Positions 1-13,685 of a DNA stretch of 51,588 nt are shown one piece after another. How positions within the stretch are numbered: position 1 is the first letter of the stretch; each line of letters opens with the position of its first letter. A program made the position numbers and the translations under genes. Origin of the DNA: Ichthyophthirius multifiliis. Lineage: Eukaryota > Ciliophora > Oligohymenophorea > Hymenostomatida. The DNA lies in NCBI RefSeq assembly GCF_000220395.1, contig NW_004085969.1, forward strand, positions 1 through 51,588, written 5' to 3'. The notes beneath the pieces are model-generated. The model ran no database searches. It was not told the origin of the DNA and worked only from the letters and a program-made list of their open reading frames with translations.

Positions 1-658
1 ATTTTTTTTACTTTAATCCTTTTTAACTTTTTTTATATAACAAAATAATCAATATAATGAAAAAATTAAAAAATAAATAAAAACAAAAAATATAACAAAT
101 TTCTATTATTAAAAAAATATTTTTTTTTGTTTATAAAATATATATCTTAAAAAATTTAGCTAAAAATTTTTATTATATATAAAAACACAAAAAAAAAAAT
201 TTAAAAACGAAATATTTATAATTTTATATAATAATTATAAAATTGATCTTTATATATTTTATTTTTAAAAACTTAAATTAATTTATATTTAATGTTTTTT
301 TTATAATAGAAAAATAAATTAAAGATTAAATTTCTTTATATTATAATTTGATTAAGATAAATAATTAATTTAAAATTAAAATAAATTAAATTTTTTAAAA
401 TATTTAAAAATAATTGAAAAAAATAATATTATTTAAATAAAAAAAGTTTAAATAATTATAAAATAATTTATAACAAAAAGAAATAAAAAATGAATTAATA
501 TGAACAAAAGTCATTTAAAAATATATTTCTATATCTAATTATGAAAAAAATTAAAATAAAAACAATTTAATTAATTATTTTCAAAATAAAAATATTAATA
601 ATTATTTTTATATAAAAATTAAAATAATGATATCAATTTTTTAAATAATTATAGAATC
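1..658. other. Gene-free A/T-rich flank
   Basis: Nearly pure A/T with no supported reading frame, RNA gene or telomere repeat. It contains the 3' flank of the SAPS gene. Confidence 0.6.
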
Positions 659-798
659 TCATAATAATTCTTCCATAATCTAATCAACAGACTGTCTATA
701 ATCTACTTTCCAGAAATTATGAACTAAATATTCACTTTCGATTTCTTCCTTTTCGGTTAAATCAATATTTCTACTTAAAAAGATAATATAAATAAATA

Positions 799-841
<43 letters not shown>

Positions 842-3132
842 TTATATATATAAATTACTTAATTTGGTTTTAATTTTCAATTTATTATTAGTTTTATTCT
901 TTATCTAAATTATGATTTTATTTAGAATCGTCTTCATTTTTATTTTATATATTATCTTTATTTAACTAATCATTTTTCTTTAAATTCTAAATATAAGCAT
1001 TAAATTTCTAAAAAAAAAAAAATGAAAAGAATAAAGATAATTAAATAAAAAATTTAAAACCTCGTATATTTTCTTTAAATCAGCTTCTTATAATTACTTT
1101 TGTCATTTATATCTTCTTTTCCTTTTTACTCTTGGATCTTCTCCTGCCAATTAAGAATTTTCAACTTAAGTGATTTCTTTGAATTTTCCATTTAAATAAT
1201 ATTTCCATTATTCATTTCAATTATTTAAATCAAGCATTTCTAATTTTAAATTTCTTATATTTTTTGCCAAATTAATAAGGTATCCATAATAACCTATTCT
1301 TATTTTTCTTCATTCCTTATATTTAAAAGAATTCATTTTCTTATGTATTTTTACTAATAAATGATAATAAATTAAAGTCTTCCTTTTCAAATAGATATTT
1401 AAAAACAATATCTGATTTTTAACTAGAAATTAATCCTTAAATTATTATTTTTTCTATTTATATATGTAATAAATTATTCCATGGATATTATATAACTAAT
1501 TTCTATATTTTATATTTTATTTTAATTGAAATAAAAACTTATAATAATAAATAAAATAAAAAATACTAAAACAATTTCAAATATATTATTATGAGCAATT
1601 GTTTCGATTATATTAATACTTTATAGATTCATAAAATATGAAATGAGTTCAATAATTTTCATTTTTCCAGTACTAAATCCTATTAAAATTTCTCCAAAAG
1701 AAGTATTATGTTAAATTCCTTAAGATTTTTATAAAGCTTCAATTAATATATTAATATTATCTTTGAAAATATTTTCGAAGGGAAAAGATATTTATTCTTC
1801 TTCTATTACTACCATTTCATCTTCTTCTGTTTTTGTTTTATTTTCTTTACTTTTATTAATATAATATTAAACAATTTAAGACAAAATGCTAGATTCACTT
1901 GTAAGATATTTAGACAATTTAATTGCATTAAAATAAATTTATATTTGATTTTCCTATATAAAATATAATCGAGTGCAGTTTAAATACATGCATTAAAATT
2001 TTAAGTATTTATCTAAATAAAAACTTCATTTAAAATTAAAAATATATTATCTTTTTCATCTATATCAATAAAATTTATTTAAATTATTTTTTAATGAAGT
2101 TTTTCTAATAAATAAGTTCTTTACTCCTTAAATTTAAAAATAATTATAAAAAATCGCAATATATATAATATATATATATATATTTATATATTTATATATT
2201 TATATATTTATATATTTATATATTTACTCTAAATAAGTCTGATTAAAATTCATATCCTACTTATAAAATTAGTTTTTAAATAACTTCCGTTATACTTTTA
2301 TTTCTTAAATGATTTAATAAATTATCAAGTATTTATTATTAATTTTTTACTAAAATATAAAACTGAATTTTTATTTATTTAAATAATTTTATTATAAATT
2401 TTTAATGTTTTTTTTTACTTGTCCATTTGTTATTAATAAATTATTCATTGCTTTTTAAAAATAACCTGCTAAAGTATCATCTAAAATTTCATTTGTATTT
2501 ATAAATTACAATAATTAATTTGTATATTATTATCCTGTTATTTTTATTTAATTATTTTATTTTTCTATATTTTCTTCTTCATTATTTTCTTCTTATTTAG
2601 TATCATTTTCATCTGATTAAGAATCATCCTATTATTTTTTTAAAATATAAAAACTATAAAAATATTGAACTTTTTAATCTTCTTCGCTTAATTTTGTATC
2701 AAAATATATTTCTTGTAGACCTTTTATTTATATTCCTAAAATTTCACTTGCTATAAAAGGATATTTATAAAGTTTTTTTTCATCATTTTCTTCAGGATTA
2801 GGCATTTTTATTGAATAATTTATTATTTATTATAAAAAATATTAATTTTTTCGTAAACTAAAAATAATAAAATTTATCCAAAAAAAAAATAAAAATTTGT
2901 TATTAAATTTTACAATTTTATAAATTTCTTTGTATTTTATCTTATTTCCGTAACTATATTTTCTACATCTAATAAGGATTCTACTGTTAAGTTTTCTTAT
3001 TTTAGTATAGTGTCTAGATTAGATTAATTTGTAAAATAACCAAATGCATTCCAAAAAGAGCTGTATTAACTTTTATATTAGAATTAATTTTTAATATTAG
3101 AATTAATTTTTATTAAGTTACCCCAAAAACAT
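659..3132 (-). CDS. SAPS-domain regulatory subunit of protein phosphatase 6 (PP6R/Sit4-associated family)
   Basis: The family consists of helical-repeat scaffolds that bind the catalytic subunit of PP6/Sit4 and direct it to targets. The start encodes MFLGSFWNAFGYF and continues NLDTILKQENLTVESLLD, matching the family N-terminus (FW..., then a leucine-rich LLD block). YKYPFIASEIL, a YPWNNLLHIQIE-type block and GYYGYLINLAKNI follow in family order. Proposed introns: 3061-3121, 2858-2913, 2363-2418, 2127-2227, 1954-2024, 1503-1566, 1097-1129, 1008-1060, 774-858. About 630 codons result. Two problems remain. One nucleotide must be skipped near 1300-1306 to reach the conserved GYYGYL block (a 61-nt intron, donor just after ATT A and acceptor AATAG, is an alternative). 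A TGA sits in frame at 1217-1219, after which the frame stays open through further exons to TGA at 659-661. The family call is secure; the 3' half is not. Confidence 0.8.
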
Positions 3133-5657
3133 TTTTTTATATTTTATATTTTATATTTTAAATTTTTTTTTTTTTTTTTTTTTTTTTGGCAATTATTATT
3201 TTAAAATTTTTTTTTCAATAATTAATTTAAAAATAAAAATAAATTACTAAAATTATATTTTTTTTATATATATATTTAATTGAATGATATTAAAGTTAAA
3301 AATTTAAATGTTTTTTTTTTTTTTTTTTAATAAAATAATATGATATGATATGAATAGTCTATTCCATTCCGAATTATTCTTTTAATAAATTATTTTTTAT
3401 TATTATTTTTTACAAATTTACTTTTGTCTATATTATATTTAAAGCATTTTTCAACATTTAAATTAATAATATTTTTTTATAAGAATTAAGAAATATTAAT
3501 AAATATTGAGGTTTAATATTTTAATAACTTATTTAACTTTATAATAAATTAATAATCATATATATTATTATTATATTTTTTATTAAACTTCTAAATTCTA
3601 TAAGAAAAGAAAATTAATCAATTATAAATTTCCGAATATTATTATTATTTTGTTAAACTAGATATATATAAGTTTATCAATTTTTATTGGCTAAATTATC
3701 TTTTTTATAAACTATTGATTTTTTTATTATATATAAAATACAATATTATTTTATTAATTTTAATATAAATTATAATATTTTTTATTTATTTATATTTAAA
3801 CTTTATTTTTAAATAAATTTTATAAAATTATATATATTAAATAAATATATAGTTTTTAAAAAAGCCGAATAATAATAAACAAAATGGAATAATAATCAAA
3901 AATAAATTAATTAAATATAAAACTTTTTAAACACAGTATCGTTAAATATGTAAAAAAATTAGATTATTAATATTTTTTAGTAAATAAAATATTTTTCTAA
4001 AATTTATATTTATTAATAATTTATAATTTTATATTATATTGTTTAAAATAGATTTAATCAATTAATATTTCACATACTAATTATATAATACATAAATATT
4101 AATTTTGTTTATTTATATTACTTTTTTATAACTTTTTATATATTAATAATTTAAAAATATTTGGTAAAAAGTATTTAATCAAATCATTTTATATTTATAA
4201 AATTTTCATAATATTTTTCTTAGCCTAAAAATATCTAAAATTCTTGATAAAAATTAAAACTACTCATTATTAAACATTAAACTAATAAAAATTAAAACTG
4301 TAATTTAAATAAATTATAAAAAAAAAAGTTAAAATAATAATTTTTTTAAATTAAATAAAAACTAGTTTAAACTTTTTAAAATAAAAAAAATCATAATATT
4401 TAGATTATATATTATTTTAGTGTAGATTTTAAAAGAAATTAAAAAATAGAAATATAAAATATCTTATATAAAAATTATTCATTATTTAATTTTTTTTACA
4501 ATTATATATATATAAATTATTCTTATGTATATAAATTTTATTAATATTTAAATATAATTAAATTATTATTTTTATTTATAAATATTATATAATAATTTTA
4601 TTTTTTTTAGTTTATTATATCTATATATTTTAATTTATTTTTAAAATTATAATAAACTTAAGGAAAATTGTTAATTAATACTTGAAATTTATTATTAAAT
4701 ATTACGAAAAAATGATATATAATACACATTCAAAAATAAAATAAATTAAATGACAATATCGATATATAATGAAAAAAAAAAAAAAAAAATATAATAATTA
4801 TTTTTTATATAATAAATATTTATTAATATAGATTTAATATTAAAGAATTTTTAAATTATATAAAAATATTAATATAAATTTATATAAATTTATATTTTTA
4901 AATATTATAATTTATTTGTTGTATTTTTATTTTTTAAATATTTATTTTATTTTTTTGTGATGTAAATAAGTTTTAAGGCTATAAACAATTTTTTTTTAAA
5001 AAAAAAAATATTATTAATATTTATAAAATAAGTGTATTCTTAATATATTTTTTTATATATAATTTTATTTAAATATTCTAAAATATTAAATAAATTGCTT
5101 TTTACATCTCATTTGATATCTATTAAAATAATTTAAAAATTTATATGTATTAATGTAGTATAGTTCTTTAAAATTATTATCCCTAATAAGCTATGATGAA
5201 TTAGCTTAATAAATATTAGATCTAAATATTTTTTACTATTAAAAAAGAAAAGATTAAAAAGAATTACAAGCTATTTTTGTCATAAAACAATAAAAAGATA
5301 TTAAAAAATTCTATTATTTTTAAGTTTTATTTAGCTTTAAATTTACAAATACGTAAGAAAGTATTAGGAATTGTATTTAAATATTTAAAAAGGTTATTGT
5401 AATATAAAAAATGAAAAGAAAATAAAAAATTTAATTATTATTTATATTATTAATTCTTATATATTTTTAAAAAATAAATAAATTTTTATTAATATTTATA
5501 TTTACAATAATCTAAAATTGAATGAATTTTTATATAAATTTATATATAATTATTTTATTAAATAATAAAAATTTTTTATTTATTTATTAAAATAATTTAA
5601 ATAAATGAAAATATCTAATAAATTATATGAATATTATATAATATAAAAAAAATATTC

Positions 5658-5707
<50 letters not shown>

Positions 5708-6649
5708 TATTATTATTATTTTCACAATTAAAATATCTGAATTAAACATTCAAATTATAACAATAATTATAAAATCTATATAAATTATAATATATTAAAT
5801 TATATATTTAATTTATCAAAATTAATTTTCATATTATTTATGTATTTATATTAATTATTAGTTAAAATAAACTAAATAAAGTTTTCTATTATATTTATTT
5901 TATATATTTATTATATTTATTATATTTTAATTTTATTTTAAAATATAAAAATAATTTAATCATAAAAAATTTTAATTTATTATAAATATATTAAAATATA
6001 ATAATTTTAATTAAATTAATTTTATTAATATATTTATATGTAAAAAAAAAATAATTTTAATTATTAGATTATATACATTTAATCTTATGTATTAATATTT
6101 TTTTAATATGTTAACTTTTTAAATGAATAAAATTGTTTAATAATAAATTATTAATTTTTAATTAATTAATTATAATGATTTTATATTTAATATTTATTTT
6201 AATAATATAAATTAAAAATAAATATTAAATAAAATATTAATAAGTATATTAAATAATACATATAAAATTAATTAAATAATTAATATATGTTAATATAATA
6301 AATTAATTTTATTTAGACATACATTTTTTAATTATTTTAAAAATATTATTTGAAATTATTTATATAACAAACATTTATATAATTAAAAAATGTCCATAAA
6401 GAAAAAAACATAATGAATATTGATTTAATTTAATTATAAAATTATTAAAATATTATAAATTAATTTAAATTTTTATTTATATTTTAATAATTTCAAAAAA
6501 CTTATTTATAAATAAATTTACAAACCAATTATATATTTTATTTTTTTCATAATTTATATATAATAAATTTAATTAAAACGATAAATAATTAATTAAATAA
6601 AACTAAAAACTTAAGAAATTTTTATTTCAGATTAAAAAAAAAAAATAAG
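3133..6649. other. Intergenic A/T-rich DNA with a TA microsatellite
   Basis: Between two minus-strand genes. Contains T runs at 3163-3187 and 3309-3329 just upstream of the SAPS start and a TA dinucleotide tract at about 5660-5701. Apart from the doubtful ORF at 5193-5414 nothing coding was seen. Confidence 0.6.
5193..5414 (+). CDS. Possible small ORF of doubtful reality
   Basis: A 73-codon frame, ATG to TGA under the ciliate code, in otherwise gene-free DNA. The sequence is slightly less A/T-pure than its flanks and the end (LALNLQIRKKVLGIVFKYLK) is amphipathic. TGA is rare by chance in such AT-rich DNA, so an open frame of this size is weak evidence. No domain is recognised. Confidence 0.15.
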
Positions 6650-8130
6650 TCAAAGAAGAACTTTTTACATTTAAATATTATTATTATTATTGTCATCATA
6701 TTTTACCAAATCCTCGTAATCCAATCTTAATTTAACAGTATCAAAAGGCATCTTAAAAGCCGCAAAAGCACTAATAAACGAGAAAAAGCTAAAAATCAAA
6801 AGCGGATAAACATAATTATAAGAATAAACTTACATAATAACAAAAGGCATGACAATAGCTGCCAACCTACCAGCCGCACTATGTAATCCAATAGCCGTAC
6901 ATCTCATTTTTGTATTATATATTTCATTAGTATACGTATATAACATTGAATGAATAATCCTATAACAAAACCTGGCAAAGCCCTGAAGTATCCCCACATT
7001 ATTATCTTCTAAAAGTGCCAAATTAATAACTCCAGTTAATAAAAAGAAAAATATCAAAGTATTTTTCCTTCCAAAAAAAGGTTTATCAATTACATATATA
7101 GCTACTAAAAAAGATGGAATTTCTCCAGATACCATTAAAAACATATTCAAAAAACTTTTTTTTATTTAATTTAACTAACTAAAGGGAAATAAAACAACTA
7201 CCCAATACTATTAAAATGTATAAAAAACCATTAAATAGCCAAACTGACAGTAATCAGAAAATATTCTGGATTAAATAACTCAGTTTATTTTTAATAAATA
7301 TTCTTTTGTTTGATTTCTTAACCGAATTTTTATATTCTCCATTAGTCTAGTTATTTTTTTTCGTCTTCTGTTATTATCTCCCCTCCATCCCCTTTATTTA
7401 TAATAATCATTTAATTCATTATTTCTACAGCTTCGTCAATTCTATTTTAAGAAACTAAATACCGAGGAGACTCTAAAACATTATTATATGTTCCATAAAA
7501 TAATACAAATGCAGGAATACTACTCAAAGATAGCAAAAGTCGCCAATTACCATGCTACATATCCTATAGAACTAATATACACATTAAAATTCCCCAAAAT
7601 TAACCTAAAGCAATACAAAAATTAATAATAATAGTTCCTTTTCCTCTATATTTTAAAGGAGAAATTTCCGTGAATAAAGTTGTGGAGAGCGGAAGTGTAA
7701 TCCCATAAACAAAACCATATAAAAATCTTAAAATAAAAAGCTAATATAAATTATATGCAAATAAAAAAATAATAGCTGTAATTCCATAAATTAATGAAGA
7801 ATATAAAATTACATTCCTCCTTCCATATTTATCGGATAATGTTCCAGTTAATAATGCTCCCATAAACATCCCAAAAAAATATAAAGAACCTAATAACTAA
7901 ATTTCTTTATTTGATATTATTTCTTCTTAATACATAGTATTAAAATCTAATTTTATTATTGGTAATGTTATTGATATTAATAATAATTCAATTCCATCAT
8001 TAAAATCTTGTAAACCCATTATACTCAAGACATATTTTTAGTATTTTCCGAAACCAATTTTTCTCTCGAGGATATTATCCATTACATCTATATCGGATAC
8101 AATTTATATATTAGTCTTATTATTTATCAT
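6650..8130 (-). CDS. Major facilitator superfamily transporter, sugar/organic-ion (SV2/SLC22-like) type
   Basis: A 12-helix membrane carrier, probably for a small organic solute; substrate not predictable. After a charged N-terminus comes GLQDFNDGIELLLISITLP (helix 1), then the MFS motif A region GTLSDKYGRRNVILYS between helices 2 and 3, a helix 4 with RFLYGFVYGITLP, ISPLKYRGKG, and LESPRYLVSQNRIDEA after helix 6, the hallmark of the sugar/organic-cation branch. The acidic central loop (GDGGEIITEDEKK) precedes the second half. A 23-nt intron at 7179-7201 (GTAGTT...CCCTTTAG) restores the frame between FIHFNSIG and QLNQIKKSFLNMF; without it the frame breaks. With it the CDS is 486 codons including TGA. 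The C-terminal tail is short and Asn-rich. Next gene upstream lies 2.7 kb away on the other strand. Confidence 0.85.
7179..7201 (-). other. 23-nt intron in the MFS gene
   Basis: Begins GTAGTT and ends CCCTTTAG on the minus strand, phase 2. Pyrimidine-rich. Its removal joins two otherwise out-of-frame halves of one transporter and makes the CDS length divisible by three. Confidence 0.7.
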
Positions 8131-8988
8131 ATTAAATTAATTTAATATTTTTTTATTTTTTTTTTAATTAAATTTTTTTTATTATTTATTTAATTAAAAA
8201 AAATTCTCATATTACATATATAATACAAATTTATACTTTATAAATTTTAATCAGTTTATTAATAAATTATCATCAAATATTTAAAAATTTTTAAGTTTTT
8301 CTAATAATTTCTATTGAATACATTAAATAAAAAATATAAGTTATATATTTTTTCAACTAAAAATAACTAAAATTTCAATACGTAATTTGTTTTTTATATA
8401 TATAATAAATAATTTAATATTTTATTATATAAATTAATTATATATTATTATATTTATATAATTATAATATATATATATTTTATCTTTAAAAATAAATAAT
8501 ATTAACATTAAATTTAAATAAATAATTAATATTAAAAAACATTTAATTTTTTTATTATTTTATTTAAAAAATATAATCGAAATTAATTTATTTAGTATAT
8601 TAGTAATTAAATATATAAATAATATATTATATTTAACGAAATATTTTTTATATAAATAAAAAAAAAATTTATAATGTTTTTAATTTATTTTACTATAAAA
8701 ATAATACAAATAATATATCAATTTTAATAAAAAATTATTATTTATTACATATATATATTAAATTTAAATAAAAAACAAAAACTTATATTATTATAATATT
8801 TTATTAATTATTAAGTATTTTTAATTTTATAATATAATAATATCAAAAATATAATTTATAAATGATTATTTATAAAAATAAAAAAATAAATATTATAAAA
8901 TTTAATAATTGAAATAAAATATTTTTATATAAAAAAACCTATATATAATATACAATAATAAATATATTTACATATATCTATATTTATA

Positions 8989-9038
<50 letters not shown>

Positions 9039-10883
9039 AATAATTAATAATATTATTTTTATTTTTTAATGTTTTATATTTTTATTTTATTTTAAATTAA
9101 AATTTTTTTAAAAATTTTTGTATAATTAAATTTAACACGTAATTAAATATATATTAAAAATCAAATTATTTTTATATTTTTAAAGATAATTTCAATTTAA
9201 AGTTATATTCATATATTAATTATTAAATAATTTTATATTTAAAATTTAATCTTTAAATTTTTATTTTTTAAAAATTTTAATAGTTAAATTTTATATTGAA
9301 TTTATTTTTATAATATAATTATTATTTTTTATATTATTTTTCTTGTAAACTAATTAAATTTCTGTGCTATATGATTTTATATATTTTTTTTTTATTATTT
9401 TTATTTTTATAAATATAAATGTGTTTTTTTTAAAAAGCATATTAGTATTTTATATAATTTTAATAATATAATTAATTTCATTTAAATATCTTATTTTTTT
9501 ATATAAAATAAAATTAATAGTTTCCTATGTTTTCAGATTGTAATATATTTGATTTAAAGAATGACTTTTATATATATAAAAGATTACTAATTTATTTGAA
9601 ATTAATATTTAAAATAGTATCATTATGTTATTTAATTAATGTTTATAAGTAATATTTTTATCATTCATATTAGATTTATTATGTATATTTATTCTAAAAA
9701 TCAATAATAATATCCCTGCTTTTTTTCTTAAACTGAAATTGTATTTTTTTATAAACTATTGCTATCGCATTTAAAATTTATTATAGATTAAATTAAAATT
9801 ATAAATATAAAATATAAATGATATCTAGCCATTAAATATGATAATTATAATTCAAGTTTAGTATTTTAATATTAATTCTCCATTTAAATTGTTTACATAC
9901 TATAGTTTCAAAATTTTTAATTTAAGATTCTAATGTAAATGTTTTTTTTAATTTTATTTAAAAGCATATAAATATGTAAATTAAGACTAATAGTATTTTT
10001 TATTATAGGCTATTTTTAAATATATATTTAAATTCTTTGAATGTTTATTTTATTGTCACAAAAATATTATATATATTATATAGATATTTACTTTTTTAGT
10101 ATATTTGAAATATATATATTTGAATATTATTGAAAGTTAATACTTATAACACTTATTTATTTCAATGGACTTTTTATTAAATGTTTTTTTTTTTTTTTTT
10201 AAAGAAAATATCAATTTTTGATTTTGGTTTTTTCTAAAAATAATTTTAGTTTTTTTGAAATATTTAAGAATTATTTTTTTTATTTATAAGAAAAATAAAT
10301 AAATATTATACTAAAAATTATTAACTCTATTAAATAATTATTATATTTTTATATTAAATATATATTTATCGTGTTTTTTAATAATTAATTATTGGATAAG
10401 TATTTTTTTTTTTGTTCAATATTTATGTTTTTTTTTTTTTTTTTTCTTAAATTAATTTTATATATATTTTTAGGTTATATTTGTTAGAATAATAAATAGT
10501 TAGATATTTTCACAAAATAAATTATTTTTTTATATAGTTAAATAAATATTTATATCGATTAGTAATATTATTATATAGATAACTTTGATCTAATTTTATT
10601 ACAAATTGAAATTTTATTATTTCGAGCTTTTATTTACTAATAATCATAAAATAAAATGATAAATCTTTAATATATATATAAAATAAATTATTATATTATA
10701 ATATTTTTTATAATAAACAATATAATATTATAATATAATCCAATTCAAATAAAAATTAAAATTAAAATTTTTAATTTAATAAAAAAAACAAAAATTTAAA
10801 TAAATAGAAAAAAAAATTTGTTATTTTAATAAAAAAAAACGCTTTTAATATAAAAAAGAAAAAAGTAGCAAATATAAAAAATA
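8131..10883. other. Divergent intergenic region, A/T-rich
   Basis: Separates the MFS gene (-) from the EF-hand gene (+), so promoters for both should lie at its ends. Contains a TA tract at about 8993-9036 and long T runs around 10186-10200 and 10424-10446. No open frame with coding character was found. Confidence 0.55.
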
Positions 10884-11860
10884 ATGTACTCATCATCATA
10901 TTTTTCTTAGCAAAATCTATCATAATTATAACCAAAACTAATATAATCATAATTTATAGAATAAGAAAATTAACATAAAATGTTCTAAAGCGAAAATATA
11001 ATACTTTAAAGTTTTCCCAGTAGTCAAGAAGTAGTCAAACGTTCAGGAAATAATTATAATTCTTAAGTATTTAAAAATAAACAATCCTAAATTGTAAATT
11101 AAGTATATTCTCAATAATTAATATCTTTAAGTTAAAAAATAGAAAATAATGAAGAAGAAGAAGATTAAAAAGTAAAAAATAATCATTTTAATAAAATAAA
11201 GTTATAAATTCTGAAATCGAAAATGCTAAATTTGTTGCCAGAAGAATTTTTGAAAATTACGATAAAGGAAAAAAAGGGTATTTAGAATTATAGGACTTAG
11301 ATCCTATGGTTAAGGATGCTTATTAATCTTTTCATATAGATTATTATGGATAAAATAACCATATAGAAACTTATAAATCGGTTTTAGATACTAATAATGA
11401 CGGAAGAGTAACATATTAGGATATTGAAAATCTTTGTCTTAAATATTTATGTGGAATAGAACATGATTAAGAAGAAAAAGTAAAAAAAATGCTAAAAATA
11501 AATACACTTAAGAAGTTTAATAAAAATTAGATGTGGTAAATAATAATTTTTACATCTTTTTTTGTTTTTTGTTTTAAAAAAAATAAAAATAAAATAAAGG
11601 CAAGAAGATTATTTAATAAATATGATATTGATAAAGGTGGTTTTTTAGAATAAAATGAAATTATTTTATTAATTAAAGATACTTATAATGAAATGAAACT
11701 TACAAATTATTAACCTACTTAAGAAGATTTAAGAGTTTGGCTTTTAATGGCCGATTCAAATACTGATGGTAGAATTTCATTAGAAGAATATGAAAATATA
11801 GTCATTAAATCATTAAGGAATGCTGGAATTAAAATTGAATAATAAAAAATGGTTTTTTGA
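10884..11860 (+). CDS. EF-hand calcium-binding protein with two EF-hand pairs
   Basis: A calcium sensor or buffer of about 261 residues; no catalytic domain. The first ~90 residues are Ser/Gln-rich and unrecognised. Two homologous EF-hand pairs follow, each opening with an ARR(I/L)F...YD helix. Loop 1 (DKGKKGYLELQD) is degenerate. Loop 2 (DTNNDGRVTYQD) is near-canonical but has Asp, not Glu, at position 12. Loop 3 is DIDKGGFLEQNE and loop 4 DSNTDGRISLEE is canonical. Proposed introns 11131-11201 (71 nt) and 11480-11599 (120 nt) leave a length divisible by three; the first could instead be read as a one-nucleotide slip in an A run, so the linker before EF1 is uncertain. Ends MVF then TGA. No partner is implied by the neighbours. 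Confidence 0.75.
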
Positions 11861-13573
11861 GAAAATAAAATAAAATATTTTTTTTAATTTTTTTTTTTTT
11901 TTTTTAAAAAAGTAAAATTATATTTTTATTAATTTTTTAATTTATAATTTTTTTATTTTTTAAGTTAATTTTTTTTTAAATTTAATATAATATAATTTTA
12001 TATAATTATTTGTCTAAAACATAATTATTTAATTTTGTCAAAAGAAATATATATTTAATATATATTAATTTATATTCTTATATATATATAATTAATTTTA
12101 TATTTTTTATTAATAAATTAGAAAATTATTTATATTATAATTATTATAAAATAAATATTATATATTGTATTTAGTAATTTTAATTTAAAAAACATTATTA
12201 AATATTAATTTTTTTAAATATTTAATTCATCTTTAAATTATATTAAATATTTAAACCTTTAAAAGTCACTTTTTTTTATCAATTTTTTTATAAAAATTAT
12301 CTATTATATATTAAAAAATTATATAAATTCAATATTTTTATATAAAATTTATATGCAAGAAGAAAACTAAATAAAATGATATAATCAATATAGTATTTGT
12401 ATATAATAATAAAAAACTATATATAGATAAATTTATATATATTTTATATTTTTTATTGATAAAATATTTTTTTAAACTTTAAACTTTTTTTTATTTTATA
12501 AATAAAAATTTATTAAAGTGCAAAAATTTTATGTATTTCATTTTTCAAAAATTTTAAAATTAAATAATAATTTTCTTAACATTTTTTTAATTTCTTAATT
12601 TAATAAATTTAAACTAAAACATATATTTTTTTACTTTTTATAAAATTAATATTAATAAATTATTAATTATGTTTATAATATTATGAAAAAAAAAAAAAAT
12701 TCTTTGATATTTTTAATTTTTACATCTTATTTCTTATCATAAACTTTTAAATAAATATATTCTATAAGCATTATTTATATTTTAATTAGAATTAATTTAT
12801 GAATTTTGTATATCAATTATTATTTAAAGACTTTGATTTTTAAAATCAAAGAATACTTTTACCATTTTCACTAAATAAAATACAATCTGAACTAAAAATT
12901 AAAAAACAAAAAAAATATGGAAATATTTATTTACAAAATTTAATATAAAATTTTTTATAATTTAAGTTTTTTTTGCTTTAAAATTAAAAATTTCTAAATA
13001 AAACAAATATTACAATTTAATATTAAATAATTTTCGCATAATTTTTTCTTAAAAAATAAATTAAATAAATATTTAAAGATATAATAAAATATATAATTTA
13101 TATATTAATAAATAATTAGTATCTAAAAATAAATAATATATATACATATTTTAATATACATACAATATATATTTATCATGATGTATATTTTCATATATTT
13201 ATTAAGTTAAATTAATTATTCATTTTATTATAGTATTAACAAGATTTTAACATACAAATTTTCAAGAAAAAAAAATAAATAAATTATTTATAACTAAAAT
13301 TCAAAAAATATAGAAATTATTAAACATTTATATAATAATAAAAAATTAATTTTACAAATAAAATATTAAATATAAATAAAAAATTTATCAATAATATTGA
13401 AGAATGAATATTACTTAGATTAAATTTTAAATTAGACAATCAAAATTTGCATTTAAAATTAATAAACTAAATTTATATTTAAAAAAAAAAAATTATTAAT
13501 GATATTAGACATTTAATATAAGAATTATTTAAAATAAAAAAAAAATAAAGTATATATATAAATATATATATAA

Positions 13574-13604
<31 letters not shown>

Positions 13605-13685
13605 CATATATTATTCTATTTTTAATTGAATAAAAATAACCTTTTATTTTAAATAGTCTATAATAATAATAATATATTTTAAAAA
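11861..13685. other. Intergenic A/T-rich DNA
   Basis: Between EF-hand and WASP-family genes. TA-rich stretch at about 13551-13605, immediately before the WASP start. Nothing else supported. Confidence 0.55.

Noticed and set aside
1290-1310. Programmed +1 frameshifting of the Euplotes kind at AAATAA in the SAPS gene
   Set aside because: The Euplotes mechanism depends on TAA/TAG as stops; here they encode Gln, and AAATAA occurs everywhere in this DNA.
7150-7205. Frameshift in the MFS gene at an A run
   Set aside because: A 23-nt pyrimidine-rich intron restores the frame without assuming an error.
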